Positions 42,681 to 50,061 of a stretch of DNA of 64,000 nucleotides are shown piece after piece. The first letter of the stretch is position 1. Every line of letters begins with the position of its first letter. The DNA is from Saccharopolyspora_C sp040643635 (GTDB lineage: Bacteria; Actinomycetota; Actinomycetes; Mycobacteriales; Pseudonocardiaceae): assembly GCF_040643635.1 (NCBI RefSeq), contig NZ_JBEYUS010000012.1, positions 1 to 64,000 on the forward strand, read 5' to 3'. Under the pieces are notes generated by a model. The model did no database searches, was not told the DNA's origin, and saw nothing but the letters and a program-made list of their open reading frames with translations. Both the position numbers and the translations under genes were made by a program.

Positions 42681-43279
42681 CGCGGGCCCAGCGCGGCCAG
42701 CGCCTTGCGCAGCACCGCGGAGGTGTCGGCGGGTGCGCCGTCGGCGGCGAGCACGGCTTCCACGCTCTGCTCGGCCTGCTTCGCGGAGAACCCGAGGCCC
42801 ACCAGCGCCTCGGCGACCTCGGTGCGGACCCGGCCGCGGTCCGGGGCGCCGGGCAGCTCGCCGGAACCGTTGCCGGCGAGGGTGCCGACCTTGTCCCGCA
42901 GCTCCAGGATCAGCCGCTCGGCGCTCTTCTTCCCGATGCCGGGCACCTGGGTGAGCGTGGTGAGGTTGCCGTCCGCGAGCGCGTGGCACAGCTGGTCCGG
43001 CGAGAGCACCGCCAGCGTCGCCAGCGCCAGCCGCGGCCCCACTCCGGACGCGGTCTGCAGCAGCCCGAACAGGTCGCGCGCCTCCGGATCGGCGAAGCCG
43101 TACAGGGTGAGCGAGTCCTCCCGCACGACGAGCGTCGTGGCCAGCAGCGCCTCTTCGCCGCGGCGCAGCCCGGCGAGGGTGGCGGGGGTGGCGTGCACGG
43201 CGTGCCCGAGCCCGCCCACGTCGATCACGGCGTGGTCCAGCCCGATCGAGAGCACCGGCCCGCGTACCGAAGCGATCAT
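42677..43279 (-). CDS. ruvA: Holliday junction DNA helicase subunit RuvA
   Basis: A 200-residue junction-binding protein: OB-fold domain I (MIASVRGPVLSIGLDHAVIDVGGLG), helix-hairpin-helix domain II (LTQVPGIGKKSAERLILELRDKV) and C-terminal domain III (VAEALVGLGFSAKQAEQSVEAVL) that contacts RuvB. It overlaps ruvC upstream and ruvB downstream by ATGA, so ruvC-ruvA-ruvB are translated as a coupled unit. Confidence 0.96.
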   Translation of the reverse strand: MIASVRGPVLSIGLDHAVIDVGGLGHAVHATPATLAGLRRGEEALLATTLVVREDSLTLYGFADPEARDLFGLLQTASGVGPRLALATLAVLSPDQLCHALADGNLTTLTQVPGIGKKSAERLILELRDKVGTLAGNGSGELPGAPDRGRVRTEVAEALVGLGFSAKQAEQSVEAVLAADGAPADTSAVLRKALAALGPR

Positions 43280-43863
43280 CCTGTGAGGTCTCCTCTGCCT
43301 GCCGGGGGACGCCGCGCGTCCCGCAGCCGTTGCCGGTGCGCCTTGGCCAGTTCCGCGGCCTTCGCCTCCGCCGCGGCCAGCCGCGAGCTCATCGGCGCCC
43401 GCCACAGGTGGCAGACGGCGAGGGCGAGCGCGTCGGCGGCGTCGGCCGGCCGGGGTGCTTCGCTGAGCCCGAGGACCTTGGTGACCATGAGCGTGACCTG
43501 CCGCTTGTCGGCACGGCCGGAGCCGCTGATGGCGGCCTTGACCTCGCTCGGCGTGTGGAACGCGACCGGCAGCCCGCGGCGGGCGGCGGCCAGCGCCACC
43601 ACCCCGGAGGCCTGCGCGGTGCCCATCACCGAGCGCACGTTGTGCTGGCTGAACACCCGCTCGATGGCCACCACCTCGGGCTGGTGCGCGTCCATCCACT
43701 GCTCGACGGCGTCCGCGACCGCCTTGAGCCGCATCGGCAGCTCGTCGGCGGGCGGGGTGCGCACGACACCGACGGCGACGCAGGAGATGTGCCGGTTCCG
43801 GCCGCCGTCCACCACGCCGATCCCGCAGCGGGTCAGCCCGGGGTCGACTCCCAGCACGCGCAC
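43276..43863 (-). CDS. ruvC: Holliday junction resolvase RuvC
   Basis: Endonuclease that cuts four-way junctions. The 195-residue RNase H-fold protein has the acidic residues in VLGVDPGLTRCG, AIERVF and ADAADALALAVCH. GTG 43863 was chosen because GAGGAGGAAG stands immediately upstream and because an earlier in-frame ATG (43899) lies inside the SOS box and just after the -10-like element. The C-terminal 30 residues are basic and Ala-rich. First gene of ruvCAB. Confidence 0.95.
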   Translation of the reverse strand: MRVLGVDPGLTRCGIGVVDGGRNRHISCVAVGVVRTPPADELPMRLKAVADAVEQWMDAHQPEVVAIERVFSQHNVRSVMGTAQASGVVALAAARRGLPVAFHTPSEVKAAISGSGRADKRQVTLMVTKVLGLSEAPRPADAADALALAVCHLWRAPMSSRLAAAEAKAAELAKAHRQRLRDARRPPAGRGDLTG

Positions 43864-43891
43864 GACTTCCTCCTCGGCCTTCAGCTCACCC

Positions 43892-43914
43892 GGGAACACC
43901 CGTTCGACACTCTA
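43892..43914 (-). promoter_or_regulatory. SOS-type promoter of ruvCAB (LexA-like box and -10)
   Basis: On the minus strand a -10-like TAGAGT (43914-43909) is followed by TCGAACGGGTGTTCCC (43907-43892), matching TCGAAC-N4-GTTCGA at 10 of 12 defined positions. Mycobacterial ruvCAB is a known LexA target, which supports the call. Confidence 0.7.
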
Positions 43915-43995
43915 GCGCCTGCGGGGCGTCCCGCTCCCGCACGACACACCCGATGATCACCCGTCCGCGCGGTGCGCGCCGCACCGGCCCCGCGG

Positions 43996-44517
43996 TCACG
44001 GACCGTCGACGCCGGGCGTCCAGCGCTCGGGGGCTCCGCTGTCGGTCAGCACCGGCTGGTATTCGGCGAACCCGCCGGGCGCGTCCGGCTGCCACGGGAA
44101 GGTGCCGTCCGGTGCGGCGACGATCAGCTGCACCGCCGGGAAGTCGGCGCCCTTGTACACGGTGAACGCGCTGCCCAGGTATTCCGGGTAGTGCTGCTTC
44201 GCGATCCGTTCGAAGGTGACCGGGCAGTTCGCCAGGAATCCCGCGTACAGCTGCCCGGGGCTGAACCGCTCGCCGCCGGAGACGCGCGCGACGTAGGTGT
44301 CCACCACCGCCTGCGCCACGTCCTTCGGCAATCCGATCACCACGACCTCGGGCTTGCCGAAGCGCCGCCACGCCCCTACGGAGAACGCGTGGGCGGCCCC
44401 GCCTTCGTCCTCCGCCACGTGCACCACGGCCGCGCCGTGGCGCTCCGCGGTGTCCACCAACCACTGCCGCAGCTGTTCTTCCGTCTCCGCCACGAGGCCC
44501 ATTCTGCCGATTCTCAT
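43996..44517 (-). CDS. DUF4262 domain protein
   Basis: A 173-residue cytoplasmic protein. AAHAFSVGAWRRFGKPEVVVIGLP is the recognisable start of a DUF4262 domain, and GQLYAGFLANCPVTFERIAKQHYPEYLG continues it. The C-terminal LIVAAPDGTFPWQPDAPGGFAEYQPVL is also family-like. Function is unknown. No strong ribosome binding site is seen; the start could be the ATG at 44517 or the one at 44502. It separates yebC from ruvC, which are usually closer neighbours. Confidence 0.78.
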   Translation of the reverse strand: MRIGRMGLVAETEEQLRQWLVDTAERHGAAVVHVAEDEGGAAHAFSVGAWRRFGKPEVVVIGLPKDVAQAVVDTYVARVSGGERFSPGQLYAGFLANCPVTFERIAKQHYPEYLGSAFTVYKGADFPAVQLIVAAPDGTFPWQPDAPGGFAEYQPVLTDSGAPERWTPGVDGP

Positions 44518-44582
44518 CCGATCGGGGGAGCCTTCGGGGGCTCGGGCGCGCCGCGCCCGCCCCGGCGCGCCCCGTGCGCCGA

Positions 44583-45335
44583 TCAGGCGTCCAGTTCCGC
44601 CATCACTTCATCGGAGACGTCGAAGTTGGCGTAGACGTTCTGCACGTCGTCGCAGTCCTCCAGCACGTCGATCAGCTTGAAGATCTTGCGCGCGCCGTCC
44701 GCGTCCAGCGGGACGTTCACCGAGGCCATGAAGCTCAGCTCCGAGGAGTCGTACTCGATCTCGGCCGCCTGCACCGCCTTGCGGACCTCGACCAGGTCGG
44801 TCGGCTCGCACAGCACCTCGAAGCTCTCGCCGAGGTCGTTGACCTCTTCGGCGCCCGCCTCCAGCACCGCGCCGAGCACGTCGTCCTCGGTCAGCCCGTT
44901 CTTCGGCACGATCAGCACGCCGCGCCGGGAGAACATGTACGACACCGAACCGGCGTCGGCCATCGAACCGCCGTTGCGGGTCATCGCGGTGCGGACCTCG
45001 CCCGCGGCGCGGTTCTTGTTGTCGGTGAGGCACTCGACCAGGACCGCGACGCCGTTCGGGCCGTAGCCCTCGTACATCAGGGTCTGCCAGTCGGCGCCGC
45101 CGGCCTCTTCGCCACCGCCGCGCTTGCGGGCGCGCTCGATGTTGTCGACGGGCACCGAGTTCTTGCGCGCCTTCTGCATGGCGTCGTAGAGCGTCGGGTT
45201 GCCGTCGGGGTCTCCTCCGCCGGTGCGCGCCGCGACCTCCACGTTCTTGATGAGCTTCGCGAAGAGCTTGCCGCGCTTGGCGTCGACGGCGGCCTTCTTG
45301 TGCTTGGTGGTGGCCCACTTGGAGTGGCCGCTCAT
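44583..45335 (-). CDS. yebC: YebC/PmpR-family protein
   Basis: A 250-residue protein of the TACO1/YebC family. Members act as transcription regulators or, as more recently proposed, as ribosome-associated factors easing difficult peptide synthesis. The N-terminus MSGHSKWATTKHKKAAVDAKRGKLFAKL, the GGGDPDGNPTL block, EGYGPNGVAVLVE and the C-terminal ANFDVSDEVMAEL are diagnostic. GGAGGAAAG precedes the ATG. It follows pdxT in the conserved pdxST-yebC-ruvCAB order. Confidence 0.95.
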   Translation of the reverse strand: MSGHSKWATTKHKKAAVDAKRGKLFAKLIKNVEVAARTGGGDPDGNPTLYDAMQKARKNSVPVDNIERARKRGGGEEAGGADWQTLMYEGYGPNGVAVLVECLTDNKNRAAGEVRTAMTRNGGSMADAGSVSYMFSRRGVLIVPKNGLTEDDVLGAVLEAGAEEVNDLGESFEVLCEPTDLVEVRKAVQAAEIEYDSSELSFMASVNVPLDADGARKIFKLIDVLEDCDDVQNVYANFDVSDEVMAELDA

Positions 45336-45381
45336 CTTTCCTCCGTCTTTCCACGCCGTCGCAGGCGAGACCCCGGGGCCT

Positions 45382-46014
45382 TCAGCCTGCGCGAACGGTC
45401 TGCACGAATTGCCGGTGCACGCGCTCGTCGCCGTGGACCAGTTCCGGGTGGAAGCTGGTGGCGAGCACGCGCCCCTGCTGAACCGCGACGATCCTACCGG
45501 CGGCGGCCTCGTCGCCTGATCCGCGCGGGGTGACCTCGGCCAGCACCCGCACCTGCGGCCCGATGCGCTCGACCCAGGGGGCACGGATGAACACCGCGTG
45601 CACCGGGCCGTCGACCCCGGTGAAGTCGAGGTCGGCCTCGAACGAATCGACCTGCCTGCCGAACGCGTTGCGCCGCACGGTCATGTCGAGCGCGCCGAGC
45701 GGGGTGATGCCCGCTTCCGCGCCGCCCAGCACCTCGCCGGCCAGCAGCACCATGCCCGCGCACGAGCCGTAGGCGGGCAGGCCGTCGGCGAGCCGCTGCC
45801 GCAGCGGTTCGAACAGCTCGAAGGAGTGCAACAACCGGCTCGTGGTCGTCGATTCCCCGCCGGGCAGCACGATGCCGTGCAGGTCCGCGAGCTCTTCCGG
45901 CCTGCGCACGGGTTTGGCGATCGCACCGCTGCGGTCCAGGGCGCCGAGGTGCTCGGCGACGCCGCCTTGCAGGGCGAGCACGCCGATGACGGGGGACGCG
46001 ACACCGTCCGACAC
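45382..46014 (-). CDS. pdxT: Pyridoxal 5'-phosphate synthase glutaminase subunit
   Basis: Supplies ammonia from glutamine to PdxS for PLP synthesis. The 210-residue class I glutaminase has VIGVLALQGGVAEHL, LPGGESTT, the nucleophile in GSCAGMVLLA (about residue 80) and the His-Glu pair in SFHPEL. GTG 46014 with GGAGAAC at good spacing was chosen. An in-frame ATG at 46086 would place the start inside the long hairpin at 46043-46091 and is unlikely. Confidence 0.95.
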   Translation of the reverse strand: MSDGVASPVIGVLALQGGVAEHLGALDRSGAIAKPVRRPEELADLHGIVLPGGESTTTSRLLHSFELFEPLRQRLADGLPAYGSCAGMVLLAGEVLGGAEAGITPLGALDMTVRRNAFGRQVDSFEADLDFTGVDGPVHAVFIRAPWVERIGPQVRVLAEVTPRGSGDEAAAGRIVAVQQGRVLATSFHPELVHGDERVHRQFVQTVRAG

Positions 46015-46042
46015 GCGAGTTCTCCGTTCATCCGTTCCGACG

Positions 46043-46091
46043 GGTGAATGGCCCATTCGACCGATGTGCTCGGTCCAATGGGCCATTCACC
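46043..46091 (-). terminator. Long interrupted hairpin between pdxS and pdxT
   Basis: GGTGAATGGCCCATT (46043-46057) pairs perfectly with AATGGGCCATTCACC (46077-46091). Inside, GACCGA pairs with TCGGTC around a TGTGC loop, with one C-C mismatch between the two stems, giving 21 base pairs. It starts 15 bases after the pdxS stop and ends 28 bases before pdxT, and lacks a U-tract. It may attenuate pdxT, protect the pdxS mRNA end, or be a REP-like element. Confidence 0.75.
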
Positions 46092-46106
46092 TGGTGAGAA
46101 GTGGGG

Positions 46107-47012
46107 TCACCAGCCGCGCTGGGCGTAGCGCTGGTCCGCCGGGAGGGAGTCGACGTTGAGGCCGACCATCGCCTCGCCGAGCCCGCGGGACACCTTCGCG
46201 ATCACGTCCGGGTCGTCGTAGAAGGTCGTCGCCTTCACGATCGCCTCGGCACGCTTGGCCGGGTCGCCGGACTTGAAGATGCCGGAGCCGACGAACACGC
46301 CTTCGGCGCCCAGCTGGCGCATCATCGCCGCGTCGGCCGGGGTGGCCAGCCCGCCCGCGGTGAACAGCACGACCGGGAGCTTCCCGGCGGCCGCGACCTC
46401 CTTGACCAGGGCGACCGGGGCGCGCAGCTCCTTGGCCGCCGCGTACAGCTCCTCCCCGTCCAGCCGGGTGAGCCGCCGGATCTCGGCGCGGATGGAGCGC
46501 ATGTGCCGGGTGGCCTCGACGACGTTGCCGGTGCCCGCCTCGCCCTTGGAGCGGATCATGGCGGCGCCTTCGGCGATGCGGCGCAGGGCCTCGCCGAGGT
46601 TGGTGGCGCCGCAGACGAACGGCACGGTGAAGTTCCACTTGTCGATGTGCAGCGCCTCGTCAGCGGGGGTGAGCACCTCGGACTCGTCGATGTAGTCGAC
46701 GCCGAGGGACTGCAGCACCTGGGCTTCGACGAAGTGTCCGATGCGGGCCTTGGCCATCACGGGGATGGAGACGGCGTCGACGATGCCCTCGATCATGTCC
46801 GGGTCGGACATGCGGGCCACGCCGCCCTGGGCGCGGATGTCGGCCGGGACCCGTTCGAGGGCCATCACGGCGACGGCGCCCGCGGCTTCGGCGATCTTCG
46901 CCTGGTCGGGGGTCACCACGTCCATGATCACCCCGCCTTTGAGCATCTCCGCCATGCCGCGCTTCACTCCGTCGGTGCCGGTGGCCTGGGCGGTGGCTGC
47001 GGTGTCGGTCAC
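46107..47012 (-). CDS. pdxS: Pyridoxal 5'-phosphate synthase lyase subunit
   Basis: Condenses ribose 5-phosphate, glyceraldehyde 3-phosphate and ammonia into PLP in a 12-mer with PdxT. The 301-residue TIM barrel begins with KRGMAEMLKGGVIMDVVTPDQAKIAEAAGAVAVMALERVPADIR. It contains the catalytic lysines (VMAKARIGH and VALVKEV) and the GSGIFKSGDPAKRA phosphate loop. GTG 47012 follows GGAAGG. Three PdxR-type motifs lie just upstream. Confidence 0.97.
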   Translation of the reverse strand: MTDTAATAQATGTDGVKRGMAEMLKGGVIMDVVTPDQAKIAEAAGAVAVMALERVPADIRAQGGVARMSDPDMIEGIVDAVSIPVMAKARIGHFVEAQVLQSLGVDYIDESEVLTPADEALHIDKWNFTVPFVCGATNLGEALRRIAEGAAMIRSKGEAGTGNVVEATRHMRSIRAEIRRLTRLDGEELYAAAKELRAPVALVKEVAAAGKLPVVLFTAGGLATPADAAMMRQLGAEGVFVGSGIFKSGDPAKRAEAIVKATTFYDDPDVIAKVSRGLGEAMVGLNVDSLPADQRYAQRGW

Positions 47013-47080
47013 GGTCTGCCTTCCCTCGGGGGTTCCGGTGCGGCGGTGCGCCGCGCTCCCCTCCGACGCTAGGCCGGAAC

Positions 47081-47128
47081 TGGACCACTTCCACGGTCCA
47101 CTTACCCCCGTTTTCGGTAGTCCACTTC
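47081..47128 (-). promoter_or_regulatory. Three PdxR-type binding motifs upstream of pdxS
   Basis: On the minus strand GAAGTGGACTA (47128-47118), TAAGTGGACCG (47104-47094) and GAAGTGGTCCA (47091-47081) all fit the motif AAAGTGGW(T)CTA reported for the MocR-type activator PdxR of Corynebacterium glutamicum, with one to three mismatches. They lie 69-116 bases before the pdxS start. No pdxR gene is in the window. Confidence 0.72.
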
Positions 47129-47211
47129 GCGATCGGCGCCGGTGAACGGCATTGCACGCGACGTCACCCGGGTGTGCGATCGAGGGCACGACGACGTCCG
47201 AGGGGGCTGCG

Positions 47212-49281
47212 ATGGGCAGCAAGCAGAACGTTCCGGGAGCGCAGGCGGCGCCCGCTCCCACCGATCCGAGCGACATCCGCAACGTGGTCCTGGTCGGCCC
47301 GTCCGCCGCGGGCAAGACCACGCTGGTGGAGGCGCTGCTGGCGGCGACCGGCACCATCCCGCGGACGGGTTCCGTGGTGGACGGGACGACGGTGTGCGAC
47401 CACGACAGCGCGGCCGTCGACCAGCAGCGCTCGGTGGCGCTGTCGGTGGCGCCGCTGGACCACGACGGCCACAAGATCAACCTGATCGACACGCCCGGCT
47501 ACGCCGATTTCGTCGGGGAGCTGCGCGCGGGCCTGCGCGCGGCGGACGCGGCGCTGTTCGTGGTGTCCGCCGAGGAGGGCGTGGACGCGGCGACGCGCGC
47601 GATCTGGCAGGAGTGCGCCCGGGTGTCGATGCCGCGCGCGGTGGTGCTGTCCCGGCTGGACCAGCACCGGGCCGATCCGGCGGCCGCGCTGGAGTCGTGC
47701 CGGGAAGCGTTCGGGGCCGGGGTGCTGCCGCTGCACCTGCCGCTGCGCGGGTCCGGCGGCGGCACCACCGGCCTGGTCGGGGTGCTCACCGGCACCGTCT
47801 CGGGCACCGGCGCGGCGCGGGACTGCGAGCGGGAACGCGCCGAGCTGATCGAGGCGATCATCGCCGAGAGCGAGGACGAGTCGCTGATGGACCGCTACGT
47901 GGCCGGTGAGCGGATCGAGGAGCCGGTGCTGATCCGCGACCTGGAGACGGCGGTGTCCCGTGGCGGCCTGCACCCGGTGCTGCCGGTGTGCGCGGCGACC
48001 GAGGTGGGGCTGCCGGAGCTGCTGGACGGCCTGGTGCGCGGTTTCCCCTCCCCGCGGGAGCACCCGCCGGTCCAGGTCACCGATCCGCGCGGCGGGAACC
48101 CGCGGGAACTGCCTGCGGACCCGGCGGGCCCGCTGGTCGCGGAGGTCGTGCACACCTCGGTCGATTCCTACGTCGGACGGGTGTCACTGGCCAGGGTGTT
48201 CTCGGGGACGGTGCTGCCGGAGCGGGCGGTGCACGTCTCCGGGCACGGCATGGCCGAGCGCGGGCACCCGGACCACGACGAGGACGAGCGGGTCGCGCAC
48301 CTGTACTCACCGCTGGGGTCGGGGCTGCGCGAGGTGCCGCGCTGCGTCGCGGGCGACCTCTGCGCGCTGACGAAGCTCGGCTCGGCCGAGACCGGCGACA
48401 CCCTGTCCGATCCGGCGGGCCCGCTGCTGCTGTCGCCGTGGCCGATGCCGGAGCCGCTGCTGCCGGTCGCGGTCGTCGCGCGCACTCGCAGCGACGAGGA
48501 CGCGCTGGCGCGGAACCTGAACCGGCTCGTCGCCGCCGACCCGAGCCTGCGGTTGCAGCGGGACGGCGAGACCCACCAGCTGGTGCTGTGGTGCACCGGC
48601 GAGGCGCACGCCGACGTGGTGCTGCAACGCCTCCGCGACGGTGGCGCGGAGATCGACACCGAGCCGTTGCGGGTACCGCTGCGCCAGACGTTCCGGCAGG
48701 CGGCGAAGGGGCACGGCAGCCACAAGAAGCAGTCCGGCGGGCACGGCCAGTTCGCGGTGTGCGACGTCGAGGTGGAGCCCGCGCCGCGCGGTTCCGGCGT
48801 CGAGTTCGCCGACCGGGTGGTGGGCGGCGCGATCCCGAAGCAGTTCATCGCCAGCGTCGAGAAGGGCGTCCGGGCGCAGGTGGAGCGCGGCCTGGAGGAG
48901 GGCCTGCCGCTGGTGGACCTGAAGGTGACGCTGGTGGACGGCAAGGCGCACAGCGTCGATTCCTCGGACGCCGCCTTCCAGACCGCGGGCGCCCTGGCGC
49001 TGCGCGCGGCCGCCGAGCAGGCCGGGCTGGTCACGCTGGAACCGGTGGACGCGGTCGCGGTGTCCATCCCGGACGAGCACCTGGGCGTGATCCTCGGCGA
49101 CCTGTCCAGCCGTCGCGGCAAGGTCGTCGGCACCGAACCGGAGGACTCCGGCTGGACGGTGGTGCGCGCGCACGTGCCCGCGAGCGAACTGGCCCGCTAT
49201 TCGATCAACGTGCGCTCGCTGAGCTCGGGCAGCGCCACCTTCACCCGCCACTTCGAGCGCTACGAACCGATGCCCACCTGA
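47212..49281 (+). CDS. fusA2: Elongation factor G-like protein EF-G2
   Basis: A 689-residue translational-GTPase paralogue of the actinobacterial EF-G2 type (M. tuberculosis Rv0120c). G1 is GPSAAGKTTL, G3 DTPGYADFVGE and G4 is SRLD in place of NKxD, so guanine recognition is altered. Domains II-V follow, including RQTFRQAAKGHGSHKKQSGGHGQF and the C-terminal SINVRSLSSGSATFTRHFERYEP. ATG 47212 with GAGGGGGC upstream was preferred to an in-frame start at 47152. Its cellular role is unsettled; in M. smegmatis EF-G2 could not replace EF-G. Confidence 0.9.
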   Translation: MGSKQNVPGAQAAPAPTDPSDIRNVVLVGPSAAGKTTLVEALLAATGTIPRTGSVVDGTTVCDHDSAAVDQQRSVALSVAPLDHDGHKINLIDTPGYADFVGELRAGLRAADAALFVVSAEEGVDAATRAIWQECARVSMPRAVVLSRLDQHRADPAAALESCREAFGAGVLPLHLPLRGSGGGTTGLVGVLTGTVSGTGAARDCERERAELIEAIIAESEDESLMDRYVAGERIEEPVLIRDLETAVSRGGLHPVLPVCAATEVGLPELLDGLVRGFPSPREHPPVQVTDPRGGNPRELPADPAGPLVAEVVHTSVDSYVGRVSLARVFSGTVLPERAVHVSGHGMAERGHPDHDEDERVAHLYSPLGSGLREVPRCVAGDLCALTKLGSAETGDTLSDPAGPLLLSPWPMPEPLLPVAVVARTRSDEDALARNLNRLVAADPSLRLQRDGETHQLVLWCTGEAHADVVLQRLRDGGAEIDTEPLRVPLRQTFRQAAKGHGSHKKQSGGHGQFAVCDVEVEPAPRGSGVEFADRVVGGAIPKQFIASVEKGVRAQVERGLEEGLPLVDLKVTLVDGKAHSVDSSDAAFQTAGALALRAAAEQAGLVTLEPVDAVAVSIPDEHLGVILGDLSSRRGKVVGTEPEDSGWTVVRAHVPASELARYSINVRSLSSGSATFTRHFERYEPMPT

Positions 49282-49284
49282 CGG

Positions 49285-49304
49285 GGGCCCGGCCGCGCGG
49301 GCCC
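49285..49304 (+). terminator. Short GC hairpin after EF-G2
   Basis: GGGCCCG and CGGGCCC pair around a six-base loop just after the EF-G2 stop, between convergent genes. The stem is short, so confidence is modest. Confidence 0.45.
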
Positions 49305-49315
49305 GGAGTTCCGGT

Positions 49316-49774
49316 TCAGTCCGCGGCGGGTTCCGGGTCGGGCCCGCCGCCGTCCTCGATCCCGCCGTCCTCGATCCCGCCGTCCTCGATCCCGCCGTCC
49401 TCGATCGGGGCCGGTTCGGTGCGGTCGGCGACCGGCTGGACGTTGAGCTGGATCTGCGGGTTCCGGACGTAGGCGGCGGCCTGCTCCGGGGTGAGGTGGT
49501 CGGCGATCAGTCCCCACGGCACCTTGCCGCCGGAGGACGGGTAGCGCATCCACACCGCGTACTCGTCGGCCTCGGTGATCGGGTGCGTGACCGGCGGGAC
49601 CGGGTCGGCGGCGGACTCCGCTTCGACCGCCTCGACGTCCCAGGCGGCGGTGTCGCGCAGCACGGCGACGGTCTCCGCCGGAACCGCCGAGGCCAGCGGG
49701 AACCAGTCGAACTGCCCGCCCGCCCAGGCTCGGATGCGGACGTCGTAGACCGCGTCGTCCGTCGAAGCCACCAC
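49316..49774 (-). CDS. Hypothetical protein with IEDGG repeats
   Basis: A 152-residue acidic protein with a clear globular part (DAVYDVRIRAWAGGQFDWFPLASAVPAETVAVL, EADEYAVWMRYPSSGGKVPWGLIADHLT). It is followed by a tail of four IEDGG repeats and a final DPEPAAD. No family is recognised. The tail is encoded by four perfect 15-bp repeats, so its length may vary between strains. It converges with EF-G2. Confidence 0.65.
   Translation of the reverse strand: MVASTDDAVYDVRIRAWAGGQFDWFPLASAVPAETVAVLRDTAAWDVEAVEAESAADPVPPVTHPITEADEYAVWMRYPSSGGKVPWGLIADHLTPEQAAAYVRNPQIQLNVQPVADRTEPAPIEDGGIEDGGIEDGGIEDGGGPDPEPAAD
49347..49406 (-). repeat. Coding minisatellite, four copies of 15 bp
   Basis: Four perfect tandem copies of CCGCCGTCCTCGATC (plus strand) encode the IEDGG repeats of the hypothetical protein above. 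Confidence 0.92.
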
Positions 49775-49857
49775 GCCGCACCTCCGCTTGATCGAGCACT
49801 CGCGGCGAGCAGCCTAACCAGCGGCACCGACGGTGCCCGTACCCGCGTCGGCGGCCA

Positions 49858-50061
49858 TCACAGGCCCCGCACGAACACCGCCCACGCCGAGCGCCCGAAC
49901 AGCAGCGCGGGACCATCGGGGTCCTTCGAGTCGCGTACACCGACCGCCGAGCTCAATGCGGCCACTTCGACGCACGCACCTCCGCCCTGACCGCTGCGGC
50001 TGCTCTTCCGCCAGACCACGCCACCCACGCTCGATGCGGTCGAAAGGTGCCACGATGTCAT
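49858..50061 (-). CDS. DUF397 small protein
   Basis: A 67-residue DUF397 protein: VVWRKSSRSGQGGGACVEVA, VGVRDSKDPDGPALLF and WAVFVRG are the family's signature pieces. Its ATG overlaps the stop of the XRE gene (ATGA). In Streptomyces and relatives such XRE/DUF5753-DUF397 pairs are abundant and act in development and antibiotic control, or as toxin-antitoxin-like modules in which the small protein opposes the regulator. Confidence 0.92.
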   Translation of the reverse strand: MTSWHLSTASSVGGVVWRKSSRSGQGGGACVEVAALSSAVGVRDSKDPDGPALLFGRSAWAVFVRGL

